The translations under genes and the position numbers were made by a program. From the NCBI GenBank assembly GCA_035654355.1, contig DASRXC010000171.1, positions 1 through 31,870 of the forward strand: DNA of 31,870 bases. The letters run 5' to 3'. A model generated the notes under the pieces. That model ran no database searches and was not told the origin of the DNA. It worked only from the letters and a program-made list of their open reading frames with translations. Source of the stretch: JAFAHD01 sp035654355 (GTDB lineage: Bacteria; Vulcanimicrobiota; Vulcanimicrobiia; Eremiobacterales; Eremiobacteraceae). How positions within the stretch are numbered: the first letter of the stretch is position 1; each line of letters starts with the position of its first letter. Positions 7,561 through 15,176 of the stretch are shown here, piece by piece.

Positions 7561-7595
7561 TGTCAACCATGGTTTACTGTTAGCCATGGTTGACA
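7561..7595. promoter_or_regulatory. Large inverted repeat at the mntR start, probable MntR operator
   Basis: Perfect 12-bp arms TGTCAACCATGG (7561-7572) and CCATGGTTGACA (7584-7595) are separated by 11 bp. Each arm holds an inner near-palindrome around CCATGG, with centres 17 bp apart, as if two dimers could bind. The mntR start codon (7586) lies inside the right arm. Autoregulation of mntR-mntH by MntR is inferred from position. Confidence 0.7.
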
Positions 7596-8275
7596 TTGGA
7601 CGCGATCGCTCGCCCGAACGGGCGCGGCAAGACTACTGCAAAGCGATCTTGCAAGAGGGTGATGGCAAGCCGGTCAAGCCGTCCGACGTGGCCCGCCGCC
7701 TTGGCGTCTCGCGTGCATCGGTCAGCAAGTTGGCGCGCGATCTGTCGCACCGCGGTCTCATCCGTGACCTCGGCGGCGGACAGCTTCAGTTGACGGTAAA
7801 GGGTCGCAAGCTCGCCCTCGACATGGTCCGCCGCCATCGCATCGTCGAGACGTTTTTGCACCGCGCGCTCGGCGTGCCGCTCGACCGGCTGCACGCCGAA
7901 GCGGAGCGAATCGAGCATAGCATCTCGGACGACGTCGCGCAGCGGCTTGAGCATCTGCTCGGGCACCCGCAATACGATCCGCACGGCGATCCGATCCCTG
8001 GCTCCGGTGGCACGGTGCGCCGCGACTCCCCGCTTGCGCAGGCGCGGCCGGGTGTCGCGCTGCGCGTCACTCGCATCCTTGACCGCGATCGCAACGCGGT
8101 GCGTGCGCTCGCAAAAGCAAACGTTCTGCCCGGTGCGCTGATCGCGCTGGACAGCATCGGCGCGCGGCGCGCGCACGTGCGCCTCGGTCGCACGCACGTC
8201 GATCTGCCTGCAAGCGCCGCGGCGGCGGTGCGCGTCGAGCCCGTGCGAGCAATCGCGCGCACAAAGAAACGCTGA
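7586..8275 (+). CDS. mntR: Manganese-responsive DtxR-family repressor MntR
   Basis: A 229-residue DtxR-family regulator: winged helix (residues about 10-75), dimerisation/metal-binding domain (80-140) and a C-terminal SH3/FeoA-like domain (about 150-220), the long three-domain form. Metal ligands point to manganese. Asp16 (QDYCKAI) aligns with Asp8 of Bacillus MntR, where DtxR has Met10. Glu107 in ERIEH aligns with MntR Glu99, where DtxR/IdeR have Cys102; Glu110-His111 and His103 are also present. No ribosome site precedes the ATG, which sits inside the palindrome, and no other start fits the domain. The stop overlaps mntH (TGATG). Confidence 0.9.
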   Translation: MVDIGRDRSPERARQDYCKAILQEGDGKPVKPSDVARRLGVSRASVSKLARDLSHRGLIRDLGGGQLQLTVKGRKLALDMVRRHRIVETFLHRALGVPLDRLHAEAERIEHSISDDVAQRLEHLLGHPQYDPHGDPIPGSGGTVRRDSPLAQARPGVALRVTRILDRDRNAVRALAKANVLPGALIALDSIGARRAHVRLGRTHVDLPASAAAAVRVEPVRAIARTKKR

Positions 8276-9573
8276 TGAACGAAGTGTCGGCGACCCGCGT
8301 CGAGCGGGTCGGTTGGAGCGAGCGCACGCGACGCGCAGCACGCGACGTGCTCGAGGGCCGGCGGCGCGGATGGCGCGCGCTCATCCCGTTCGCAGGTCCG
8401 GCGTTCATCGCATCGGTCGCGTACATGGATCCCGGCAACTTCGCCACCAATGTCCAAGGCGGCGCGATGTTCGGCTACAACCTGCTGTGGGTCGTCGTCT
8501 TCGCGAACATCACCGCCATGCTGTTCCAGTCGTTGTCCGCGAAGCTCGGCATCGTGACGGGCAAGAACCTGCCTGAAGTCTGCCGCGATAACTTCTCAAG
8601 GCCGGCAGCGCTCGCGATGTGGGGCGTGAGCGAGATCGGCGCGATGGCGACCGATCTCGCAGAGTCGCTCGGCGCGGCGATCGGCCTTTCATTGCTGTTC
8701 CATCTGCCGTTGCTCGTCGGGGTCTTGCTCACGTTCGTGCTCACGTATGGAATCCTGAGCTTGCAGGCCGCCGGCTTCCGGCGCATTGAGACGATTATCG
8801 CCGCACTCGTCGGCGTCATCGCCGCCTGCTACATCGTCGAGACGATCCTCGCGCGGCCAGATTGGGGTCAGATCGCTTACCACTCGGTTGTGCCCTGGAT
8901 CGGTCAGGGTGCGGTTTTGCTCGTCGTCGGCATCATCGGCGCCACCGTCATGCCGCACGTCATCTATTTGCATTCGAGCCTCACGCAAGATCGCGTCGTG
9001 CCGGCCAATCGCGCCGAAGCTGGTGTCGTCGTCCGCTATTCGAACGTCGACGTGCTCATCGCGCTGGGCATCGCGGGGTTGGTGAACATGGCGATGATGT
9101 ACATGTCCGCCGCCGTGTTTCACTTCGGCGGACACGCCGAAGTCGCGAGCATCGAGTCCGCGTACAAGATCCTGACGCCCTTGCTTGGCCAAGCCGCTGC
9201 TGCGGTATTCCTGATCTCGCTGATGGCGTCGGGCATCTCGAGCTCGGTTGTCGGCACCATGGCAGGCCAGGTGATCATGCAGGGGTTCGTCGGCTTTGCC
9301 GTGCCGCTGTGGGTGCGGCGCGTCGTCACGATGATCCCCACCATCATCGTCGTCGCCCTTGGCGTCAACGCGACGCAGGCGCTGATCGTCAGCCAGGTGG
9401 TGCTCAGCCTCGTGTTGCCGTTACCGTTGATCCTTTTGCTGCGCTTCACCAATCGCAAGACCGTCATGGGCGACATGGTCAACAAACCGATCGTCCGCGG
9501 TTTTGCCGGCATCGCGGCAACCGTCATCATCGCGCTCAATCTCGTCCTTTTGTGGCAAACGCTGCACGGCTGA
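8275..9573 (+). CDS. mntH: Nramp-family Mn(II) transporter MntH
   Basis: A 432-residue proton-coupled divalent metal importer with about eleven hydrophobic helices. It has the two Nramp hallmarks: DPGN at residues 52-55 in helix 1 and MPH at 226-228 in helix 6 (MPHVIYLHSS). The ATG overlaps the mntR stop, so the pair is cotranscribed and probably repressed together by Mn-loaded MntR. With the ABC system upstream, the cell has two distinct routes for Mn/Zn uptake. Length and motifs are normal. Confidence 0.95.
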   Translation: MNEVSATRVERVGWSERTRRAARDVLEGRRRGWRALIPFAGPAFIASVAYMDPGNFATNVQGGAMFGYNLLWVVVFANITAMLFQSLSAKLGIVTGKNLPEVCRDNFSRPAALAMWGVSEIGAMATDLAESLGAAIGLSLLFHLPLLVGVLLTFVLTYGILSLQAAGFRRIETIIAALVGVIAACYIVETILARPDWGQIAYHSVVPWIGQGAVLLVVGIIGATVMPHVIYLHSSLTQDRVVPANRAEAGVVVRYSNVDVLIALGIAGLVNMAMMYMSAAVFHFGGHAEVASIESAYKILTPLLGQAAAAVFLISLMASGISSSVVGTMAGQVIMQGFVGFAVPLWVRRVVTMIPTIIVVALGVNATQALIVSQVVLSLVLPLPLILLLRFTNRKTVMGDMVNKPIVRGFAGIAATVIIALNLVLLWQTLHG

Positions 9574-9643
9574 GCTCCTAAACGCGCAGCATACGCGCTT
9601 GCATGCCAGGCGCGGCCTCGGAACGGCGCGAAGGACGCGCCCG

Positions 9644-10327
9644 ATGTCAAAACGAGTCCAAAAAGCGCCGGCCGATCAGACCGGCCGCATCGTCACTATC
9701 GCGCTCGGCGTCCTCGTCGTCGTGGGTCTGATCGCGCTCATCACGATGAGCTTCCTCCGCCAAAACGCGCCAGTCGCCGCGAACGCGACCGGCTCACCGA
9801 GTCCCACGCCGACTCCGCTTCCGCGACCCAAAGCGACGCCAGGCATCCATTACAAGTCGCAAGGCCATTCAGGCCACGACAAGACGAACCCGAACGATCC
9901 AAGCGTCGCGGATTACCCCTACAATTCAAATCCGCCGACGTCCGGCATGCATCTCGAGCAGTTCGCACCGACGCTCATTAACGCCACTCCGCTGCCGAAG
10001 TGGATGCAAGTGCACTTGCTCGAGCATGGCAACGTGTTGCTGCAGTACAACTGCAATTGCCCTGAGATCTCGGGCGGGCTCAGCCAGATCGCGACGACGT
10101 TTAATAATCAGCAGCTGCCAGCTGGGCAGACCGCGTTCACCGCCGACGACGTCCAACGCATCGAAGAAGCCGGCCGCGGCGTATTCGTGGCGCCCTACCC
10201 AGGAATGCCGCACAAGATCGCGCTGACCGCGTGGACGAGGCTGGAGACGCTCGATGCGCTCGACCCCAGCGCGATCATCACGTTCATCAACGCATACTTG
10301 CAAAATCCGGAGAATCTCGCGCAATGA
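9644..10327 (+). CDS. DUF3105 protein, membrane-anchored
   Basis: A 227-residue protein. The ATG at 9644 has GAAGGA 8 bp upstream. There is a cytoplasmic basic start (MSKRVQK), one membrane helix at about 16-38, a Ser/Thr/Pro linker (SPSPTPTPLPRP), then a DUF3105 domain outside the membrane. Conserved DUF3105 elements are visible: YNSNPPTSGMH, HLLEHGNVLLQYNC, and PHKIALTAWTRLE. A CNC motif and several His residues suggest a metal or redox site, but the family has no established function known to me. The gene lies 70 bp after mntH and its stop overlaps the next DUF3105 gene. Confidence 0.85.
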   Translation: MSKRVQKAPADQTGRIVTIALGVLVVVGLIALITMSFLRQNAPVAANATGSPSPTPTPLPRPKATPGIHYKSQGHSGHDKTNPNDPSVADYPYNSNPPTSGMHLEQFAPTLINATPLPKWMQVHLLEHGNVLLQYNCNCPEISGGLSQIATTFNNQQLPAGQTAFTADDVQRIEEAGRGVFVAPYPGMPHKIALTAWTRLETLDALDPSAIITFINAYLQNPENLAQ

Positions 10328-10953
10328 CGTTTCAACGCCCCTACGCCGCGCTGGCTGCGATCGCTGTCGGCGCAACGCTGCTGTCTTCAGCCGGCTGCGC
10401 CAAAAACTCGGACAGCGCGACGACTCAAGCCGCTGCTTCTGTCGCGCCCTCCACCTCGCCGACGGTATCGGTGCAGTTCGCCGGCACGCACTATCCGTCG
10501 CAGGGACACCGTCATTTCGACGAGGGGCAGTCGACAGCGTTCGCCTACAATTCGGATCCGCCGACATCCGGACCGCATAAAGAGCTCTTTACCGATACGT
10601 TCAACGTCGCGACGCCGCTGCCCAAGTATGTCCAAGCGCATCTGCTCGAGCACGGCAATGTGTTACTGCAGTACAACTGCAGCTGTCCGGATATCGCGGG
10701 CGCGCTCTACCAGATCGCGTACGGCTACAACAGCAAGCTGATCCCAGCGGATCAGCTGCAGCCGGCGCCCTCGCAGGTGCAAGCGGGCGAGGAGGCAGGA
10801 CAAGCGGTGATCGTCGCTCCGTATCCGGGCATGAAGCACAAGATCGCGCTCACTGCATGGACGCGCCTTGCGACGCTCAACTCAATCGATCAGGCGAAGA
10901 TCGCCGCATTCATCAACACATACCTGCACGATCAGGCGAACGCTTCGCAGTAG
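10324..10953 (+). CDS. DUF3105 lipoprotein, paralogue of the preceding gene
   Basis: A 209-residue protein with a lipoprotein signal (hydrophobic stretch ending LSSAGC, Cys at about 25), a low-complexity Ala/Ser/Thr linker and a DUF3105 domain closely similar to the upstream gene. Shared stretches include YNSDPPTSGPH, HLLEHGNVLLQYNC with a CSC pair, PYPGMKHKIALTAWTRL and FINTYL. Tandem duplication followed by a different membrane anchor is the simplest origin. ATGA overlap means both are made together. The function is unknown, and the copper-type operon converging from the other strand makes metal handling conceivable. Confidence 0.85.
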   Translation: MTFQRPYAALAAIAVGATLLSSAGCAKNSDSATTQAAASVAPSTSPTVSVQFAGTHYPSQGHRHFDEGQSTAFAYNSDPPTSGPHKELFTDTFNVATPLPKYVQAHLLEHGNVLLQYNCSCPDIAGALYQIAYGYNSKLIPADQLQPAPSQVQAGEEAGQAVIVAPYPGMKHKIALTAWTRLATLNSIDQAKIAAFINTYLHDQANASQ

Positions 10954-10957
10954 TTCA

Positions 10958-12931
10958 TCACTGCGCGTGGCCCGCGTGATTCGCAGCCGCCACGGGGATT
11001 TTCGCAACGCGCACGGCATCGCCGAGCAGGGTTTCGGCGTCGGCAAGACCGCCTGATCCGCTCGCCGTCCAACGCGCCCGGACGTTGGCGCCGCGATCGA
11101 GCATGAACTCCGTCTCGCCGCCATCCGTAGGCGACCGGAACAGGGCGAGCGCAGCCCGCACGTCGTCTGACACGCCGACGATCCCAGTCGTATTCTGCGT
11201 TGAAGGCTCAAGACTGACAGCGACCACGCTCAGACCTGCGGCGGCAAGACGCGGCCCCAAGGCCGCCAATTGCTCGAGCCGCGCATTCGGTGCGTCAGCT
11301 CCGAACAAGATCAGCAGGACCGGTCCCTTCTTGAGCAACTGCGTCAAAGTGTTTTGTGCGCCATCCTGCTCAAAGGCGAAATCAGGAAGCGGCAATGATG
11401 CCGTGGTGCTGATTTGCGAGCCGGCACGGCTCGTTTGGATACCGGCGGCTCGCGCCCGCACGAAATTGATCAGATCCCAGCGCTGATCGGGAGTCAACTT
11501 GTCGGCGAAGCCCGGCATCACGCCGTTGGCAAGGCCGTGACTCACCCACCAATAGATATCGCCCGGCGTGTGAGCGAACAAGTGCGGCTCAGTCAAGTCG
11601 GCCGGACGAATCGGGAGCGATTTGGCGAGCGGACCGTCGCCGCGCCCATCGACTCCGTGGCAGGCCATGCAATTCGCGCTGTAGATCGGCTGACCACGAC
11701 CAACTGAAGGCGCGGCGTAGACCTGGGTTGGAGCGTAAAAGGTGGTCGGGTACGCCGCGACGACCGCTGGGCGAAGCGCAAACCAGCAGATCGCGCCGCA
11801 CACGATGACTCCTGCGATTGAACCGGCCATGCGCGGATACTGCTTCCTCGTCGCGGCGACCGCGGCAGCCGCGAAAAAAAGGACCAAGAACGCTGCGGCC
11901 ACACCAAGCACGGTCTGCGTGCGGGCCGCGATCTCGTTCAGGTCAATCCGGACGGGGAACGGCCAGAGCGGCTGGCTGTGCGATCCCGGTGGCAGCGTGC
12001 CGATGATCGCGACGATCGCGAGCACAAGAATCCCGAGGCTTACCTCGATCGACGCGTTGCGGCCGAGTTGCTGAACCGCTTGTGATCTTAGTGCTGGTCC
12101 GCTCGGAACGTCCGCAAGACACGGCACGAGGCGGCTCCGGTTGACGTTCGCGATAGCGACCATTCCACAGAACAGCGCTATTTTGACCAGCAGAAGCTGG
12201 CCGTAGCGCGTTCCGACAAGCGCCGGAATCGTGCCGGAGAGAAACCACGTGTTGACCAGTCCCGTCACGATCAAGGTCGCGACGCACGTGATGCCCAGCG
12301 TCGAAAAACGCAGCGCCGCCGTGCGAGCCACTGCCAACCCTTCGGACGTGTCGTCGCCCAGCGTTTGCACGAGCAAAAGGACCAGCGGCAAAAGCGCACC
12401 CAGCCACGCGCCTGTGGCCAACAGATGCAAAATGTCGGCGGGCAGATGGATGACGTCGAACGGCAGGTTCTCGGCCGCCGCCCCGTGTCCAGCCCACGCC
12501 AGGGTGCCCATAAACGCCGCCGCGGCCACTAACCCCACCCAGCCGAAAACATGTTTTCCTGAGCGGCTTTGAGCCAAGAGACAAATGGCCAACACGGCCG
12601 CGAGGACCGCGCGCAGCATCCAGGCTTCGCCGAATCGCGTTTGCCGCAGTACGATGCCGACGACTCCGCCGTGAAAGACCATCGGCAGCGGCATTCCGCT
12701 CATCTGCGACGCGACCATCACCAGCCACGCGCCACCGGTCGCAAATGCGACGAGTAGGCTTATCCAAGCTAATGCGACGAGTCGTCGATCCAGACGCGAT
12801 TGCAATCCATTCACGTCGCCCGCGCGTGCGAATGCCGGCCACGAGATCAAGCTCCAAAAGACAAACGCGCCTTCCAGCAATACCGTCGAGGCGAAATGCA
12901 ATAGGCGGGTCGCGACCAGGAATGTATCGAT
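10958..12931 (-). CDS. CopD - cytochrome c - thioredoxin-like fusion protein
   Basis: About 657 residues combining three modules. Residues 1-320 are a CopD-type copper-resistance membrane domain with about eight helices (ATRLLHF, MPLPMVFHGG, DVIHLPADILHLLATGAWLG); two more helices lie near 338-386. Then comes a cytochrome c domain with CMACH at 421-425 and a Met472 candidate axial ligand (GVMPGF). Last is a thioredoxin/AhpC-like domain (about 515-645) in which the CxxC site reads GADAPNA, so it is redox-dead. No standard start suits the CopD N-terminus: ATG 13000 lies inside copC, and TTG 12901 would cut helix 1. An ATC at 12931 has GGAAGGG 8 bp upstream and matches the usual N-terminus length. 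Probable copper import or extracytoplasmic electron transfer. Confidence 0.85.
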   Translation of the reverse strand: MDTFLVATRLLHFASTVLLEGAFVFWSLISWPAFARAGDVNGLQSRLDRRLVALAWISLLVAFATGGAWLVMVASQMSGMPLPMVFHGGVVGIVLRQTRFGEAWMLRAVLAAVLAICLLAQSRSGKHVFGWVGLVAAAAFMGTLAWAGHGAAAENLPFDVIHLPADILHLLATGAWLGALLPLVLLLVQTLGDDTSEGLAVARTAALRFSTLGITCVATLIVTGLVNTWFLSGTIPALVGTRYGQLLLVKIALFCGMVAIANVNRSRLVPCLADVPSGPALRSQAVQQLGRNASIEVSLGILVLAIVAIIGTLPPGSHSQPLWPFPVRIDLNEIAARTQTVLGVAAAFLVLFFAAAAVAATRKQYPRMAGSIAGVIVCGAICWFALRPAVVAAYPTTFYAPTQVYAAPSVGRGQPIYSANCMACHGVDGRGDGPLAKSLPIRPADLTEPHLFAHTPGDIYWWVSHGLANGVMPGFADKLTPDQRWDLINFVRARAAGIQTSRAGSQISTTASLPLPDFAFEQDGAQNTLTQLLKKGPVLLILFGADAPNARLEQLAALGPRLAAAGLSVVAVSLEPSTQNTTGIVGVSDDVRAALALFRSPTDGGETEFMLDRGANVRARWTASGSGGLADAETLLGDAVRVAKIPVAAANHAGHAQ

Positions 12932-12935
12932 GTGC

Positions 12936-13307
12936 TTAGCCCTTCCCGACTTGGAAGGTGAAGTCGCCTTCGGTCGTGTGTGTATCCACGGATAGGGCAT
13001 GCCATTTCACGGTGTAGGTGCCGGCCGGCAGCGATTTCAGCTTGATGTCGAGTTCGCTCGGGTTGCCCGGGTCGATCGCGGCCGGTCCGTCGCTCACTGC
13101 GGTGCCCGATCGATCGCTGACCGTCGCCCAGGAAAACGCCGGCTCAAGCTCTTGCGTGAACCATAGGTGCATCACCGCAGGCGACGTCGGCACGGTGCTG
13201 CCCACGGCCGGGTCCGAATGGTCGAGGAATGCGTGCGCCTGCACGATTGCAGGTGCGATGAGCATGGCGACAAGCGCAAACGCCGCTGCGATTTTTTGTG
13301 ATTTCAT
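12936..13307 (-). CDS. copC: Periplasmic copper-binding protein CopC
   Basis: A 123-residue exported protein of the CopC family. The start at 13307 overlaps the stop of the upstream outer-membrane gene (ATGA); an ATG 6 bp earlier is also in frame. A signal peptide (MKSQKIAAAFALVAMLI...IVQA) precedes HAFLDHSDPA, so the mature protein begins with His, the Cu(II) ligand typical of CopC. The second typical ligand region is VDTHTTEGDFTF. The fold is a small beta sandwich that hands copper to CopD, the next gene, 4 bp downstream. Confidence 0.9.
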   Translation of the reverse strand: MKSQKIAAAFALVAMLIAPAIVQAHAFLDHSDPAVGSTVPTSPAVMHLWFTQELEPAFSWATVSDRSGTAVSDGPAAIDPGNPSELDIKLKSLPAGTYTVKWHALSVDTHTTEGDFTFQVGKG

Positions 13308-14242
13308 TGCCATAAGTTCTTCTTGATCATGGGTTTGCCGAACCAGTCCTTATAGAACGTGTCGAGAAACACGTGGAATTGGATGATGACTCCGGTGCCC
13401 TGCTGTTGCCGCGTGCCGCCATTGGCGGGAACGAGCGCTTCGGCACCCAGCTGCCAATTGTTCGAGTCGTACAGCAGGCCCGGCGCGATGGTTCCGGTCG
13501 GTGTACCGCCGCTGTCCGGGCTGTTCATCGCCACCTCAACGATCGGCGTCAAGCGCGTCACCCACTGCGGCGCATGCAGTGCTTTGATGTGCTGGTTGAG
13601 ATAGGGCATTGAGTATTGCAGCGACGCGGCGTACGACCACGAACTTGGGCTGACGCTCGGGTTATCAGAGAACACGCGGCTCACCTCAGCGGTGATCGCA
13701 AGCGGTCGCAGAGAGTCCGCGTGTAGCGAGCCCAGACCTTTGCCGATGTAGAATGTCGGCGCCCAGTTGCCGACGCTGTCGATCGAGCCGTTGTTGACAA
13801 GCCGTGTCGAGCCGGTGCCCGTTATTTCGCGGACCACGCCGATCGACCAGGCCAGCTCTTGGTGTTTATAGCGCTCGATGCAAGGATGCTGATCCTTGAG
13901 GGTGAGCGTGATGTTGTCCCAGCCGTTGGAGTACTGGCCTGGGGTTAAGTTTTCGAGATACTGACCGTTGACTGCGAAACCGAGATCCTCAGTGATGGTC
14001 TTATCCCATTCGTAGCCGTAGCTGTTGCTGTTGCCTGATGGCGTCGGCGTGAGCGTGATTGTCGGCAGCGACATTTCGTCGCTGACTCCTGGATCATCCA
14101 TGGTAAGCGTGGTGGGGAACACGCGATTTCCACAGACGACGTGCGCTTGAGCGGCTGAATGCGCCATCAGGACGCATGCTGCCGCGGGCAAGATGGCGCG
14201 GAGTATCGTGTGAGACGGTCTGTCAGAATGCTCGCCCCTCAT
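13304..14242 (-). CDS. Probable outer-membrane beta-barrel protein of the copper operon
   Basis: A 312-residue exported protein of no family I can name. The ATG at 14242 has CGGAG 7-8 bp upstream and is followed by a signal peptide (AILPAAACVLMAHSAAQA|HVV). The mature part is rich in alternating polar/hydrophobic strands with Gly, Tyr, Trp and Asn and no membrane helix. Examples are YGYEWDKTITEDLGFAVNG, WSIGVVREITG, WSYAASLQYSMPYL and WQLGAEALVP. It ends in strand-like VIIQFHVFLDTF plus a short tail. This suggests a beta barrel. It is the first gene of the copC-copD operon, so a role in copper passage or sensing at the outer membrane is inferred. An extra Cys pair (VCGNR, HPCIER) could form a disulfide. 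Confidence 0.6.
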   Translation of the reverse strand: MRGEHSDRPSHTILRAILPAAACVLMAHSAAQAHVVCGNRVFPTTLTMDDPGVSDEMSLPTITLTPTPSGNSNSYGYEWDKTITEDLGFAVNGQYLENLTPGQYSNGWDNITLTLKDQHPCIERYKHQELAWSIGVVREITGTGSTRLVNNGSIDSVGNWAPTFYIGKGLGSLHADSLRPLAITAEVSRVFSDNPSVSPSSWSYAASLQYSMPYLNQHIKALHAPQWVTRLTPIVEVAMNSPDSGGTPTGTIAPGLLYDSNNWQLGAEALVPANGGTRQQQGTGVIIQFHVFLDTFYKDWFGKPMIKKNLWQ

Positions 14243-14362
14243 CGTTAGACTCCGTTCGCATCGGGCGAGTTCCCGAGAAACGCAGTTGCGCGGCGTAGCG
14301 GCGCTACGGCTGCAGCGGCGACCGCACGTGAAATACGAAGAATGAATTGATGACGCAAGGAT

Positions 14363-14389
14363 GGCCTCCACCTAGTTCGGGTGGCGGCC
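14363..14389 (-). other. Strong hairpin upstream of the copper operon
   Basis: On the minus strand GGCCGCCACC and GGTGGAGGCC flank a 7-nt loop: 9 pairs with one internal mismatch. It sits about 120 nt ahead of the outer-membrane gene start and 28 nt after the stop of the membrane gene at 14417. It has no T-run, so it could be a weak terminator of that gene or a leader structure of the copper operon. Confidence 0.45.
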
Positions 14390-14416
14390 AAAGGGCGGGA
14401 AGCCGGATTTGGCCGC

Positions 14417-15088
14417 CTATGCTACAAGGGCAGCCACGACCGGAGGTGGACGGCTGGCGATGTGTCGCGCCAGCAGTGGAGGCGAGGGAGAATCCGCGGC
14501 CAGCGCGAGGACGCGCAGGTGCGGACGAACTGCAGAAGGCGCCGGCTGGGCGACGCGCGCGATGACGACGAGCACGAACCGCGTAATCGCGGCCACGCGC
14601 TCGCACACGGCCCGCGCGAAGGCCTGCAAGGACAGCGCGAGCAGCACGCCGATCGCGATGTGCACGAACGGCGCCGTATAATGACCCGCGCCGAAAATCG
14701 AGCCCAGTCCGAACTTGTCATACGAAGAAAGCGCTTGTTCGGAGAGTTCGCCGATCGTCAGCGATCCCAACTGGAGTGCGACGATGACCGTGGCGAGCCG
14801 AGCGGGCGAGATCGCTCGCACCGCGTCGAGCGCCGGCACCAGCCAATCCGCATCATCGAAGTGATCGCGCACGCTCTCGATGATGCCGCGCGCGATGAAG
14901 AATGCTGCGAGTAGGAGCGTACCCAGCGCGATATACGCGAAGGGCGTCTGCAACGCGTGCGAATACGCGGCGCGCGCCGTTCCGAAGAGGTGCGCCGACT
15001 CGATGCTGAGTTGCGCCGCATGGCCGAGCAGCGATGCGATCAGCGCGACCGCACCGATAAGCAACCAGCACACGTCCCGACGAGCCAT
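14417..15088 (-). CDS. Uncharacterised multi-helix membrane protein
   Basis: A 223-residue protein I do not recognise. Hydrophobic segments lie near residues 7-25, 50-67, 95-113 (ATVIVALQLGSLTIG), 142-160 (VHIAIGVLLALSLQAF) and 168-183. The C-terminal 40 residues are Pro/Arg/Ala-rich and probably cytoplasmic. There are no cysteines in the helices that suggest redox chemistry; a Cys occurs in the N-terminal MARRDVCW. No ribosome site precedes the ATG. It lies between the copper operon and the thioredoxin gene on the same strand, so a helper role in either is only a guess. Confidence 0.6.
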   Translation of the reverse strand: MARRDVCWLLIGAVALIASLLGHAAQLSIESAHLFGTARAAYSHALQTPFAYIALGTLLLAAFFIARGIIESVRDHFDDADWLVPALDAVRAISPARLATVIVALQLGSLTIGELSEQALSSYDKFGLGSIFGAGHYTAPFVHIAIGVLLALSLQAFARAVCERVAAITRFVLVVIARVAQPAPSAVRPHLRVLALAADSPSPPLLARHIASRPPPVVAALVA

Positions 15089-15176
15089 TTGGTAGGACGT
15101 ACGCTAAAGATGCCGCGCGCTCCCCTGGGCCCGGCATTCTCTCAGGCCGCCTTCAGGTTCGCGCCCGCCAGCGCGC

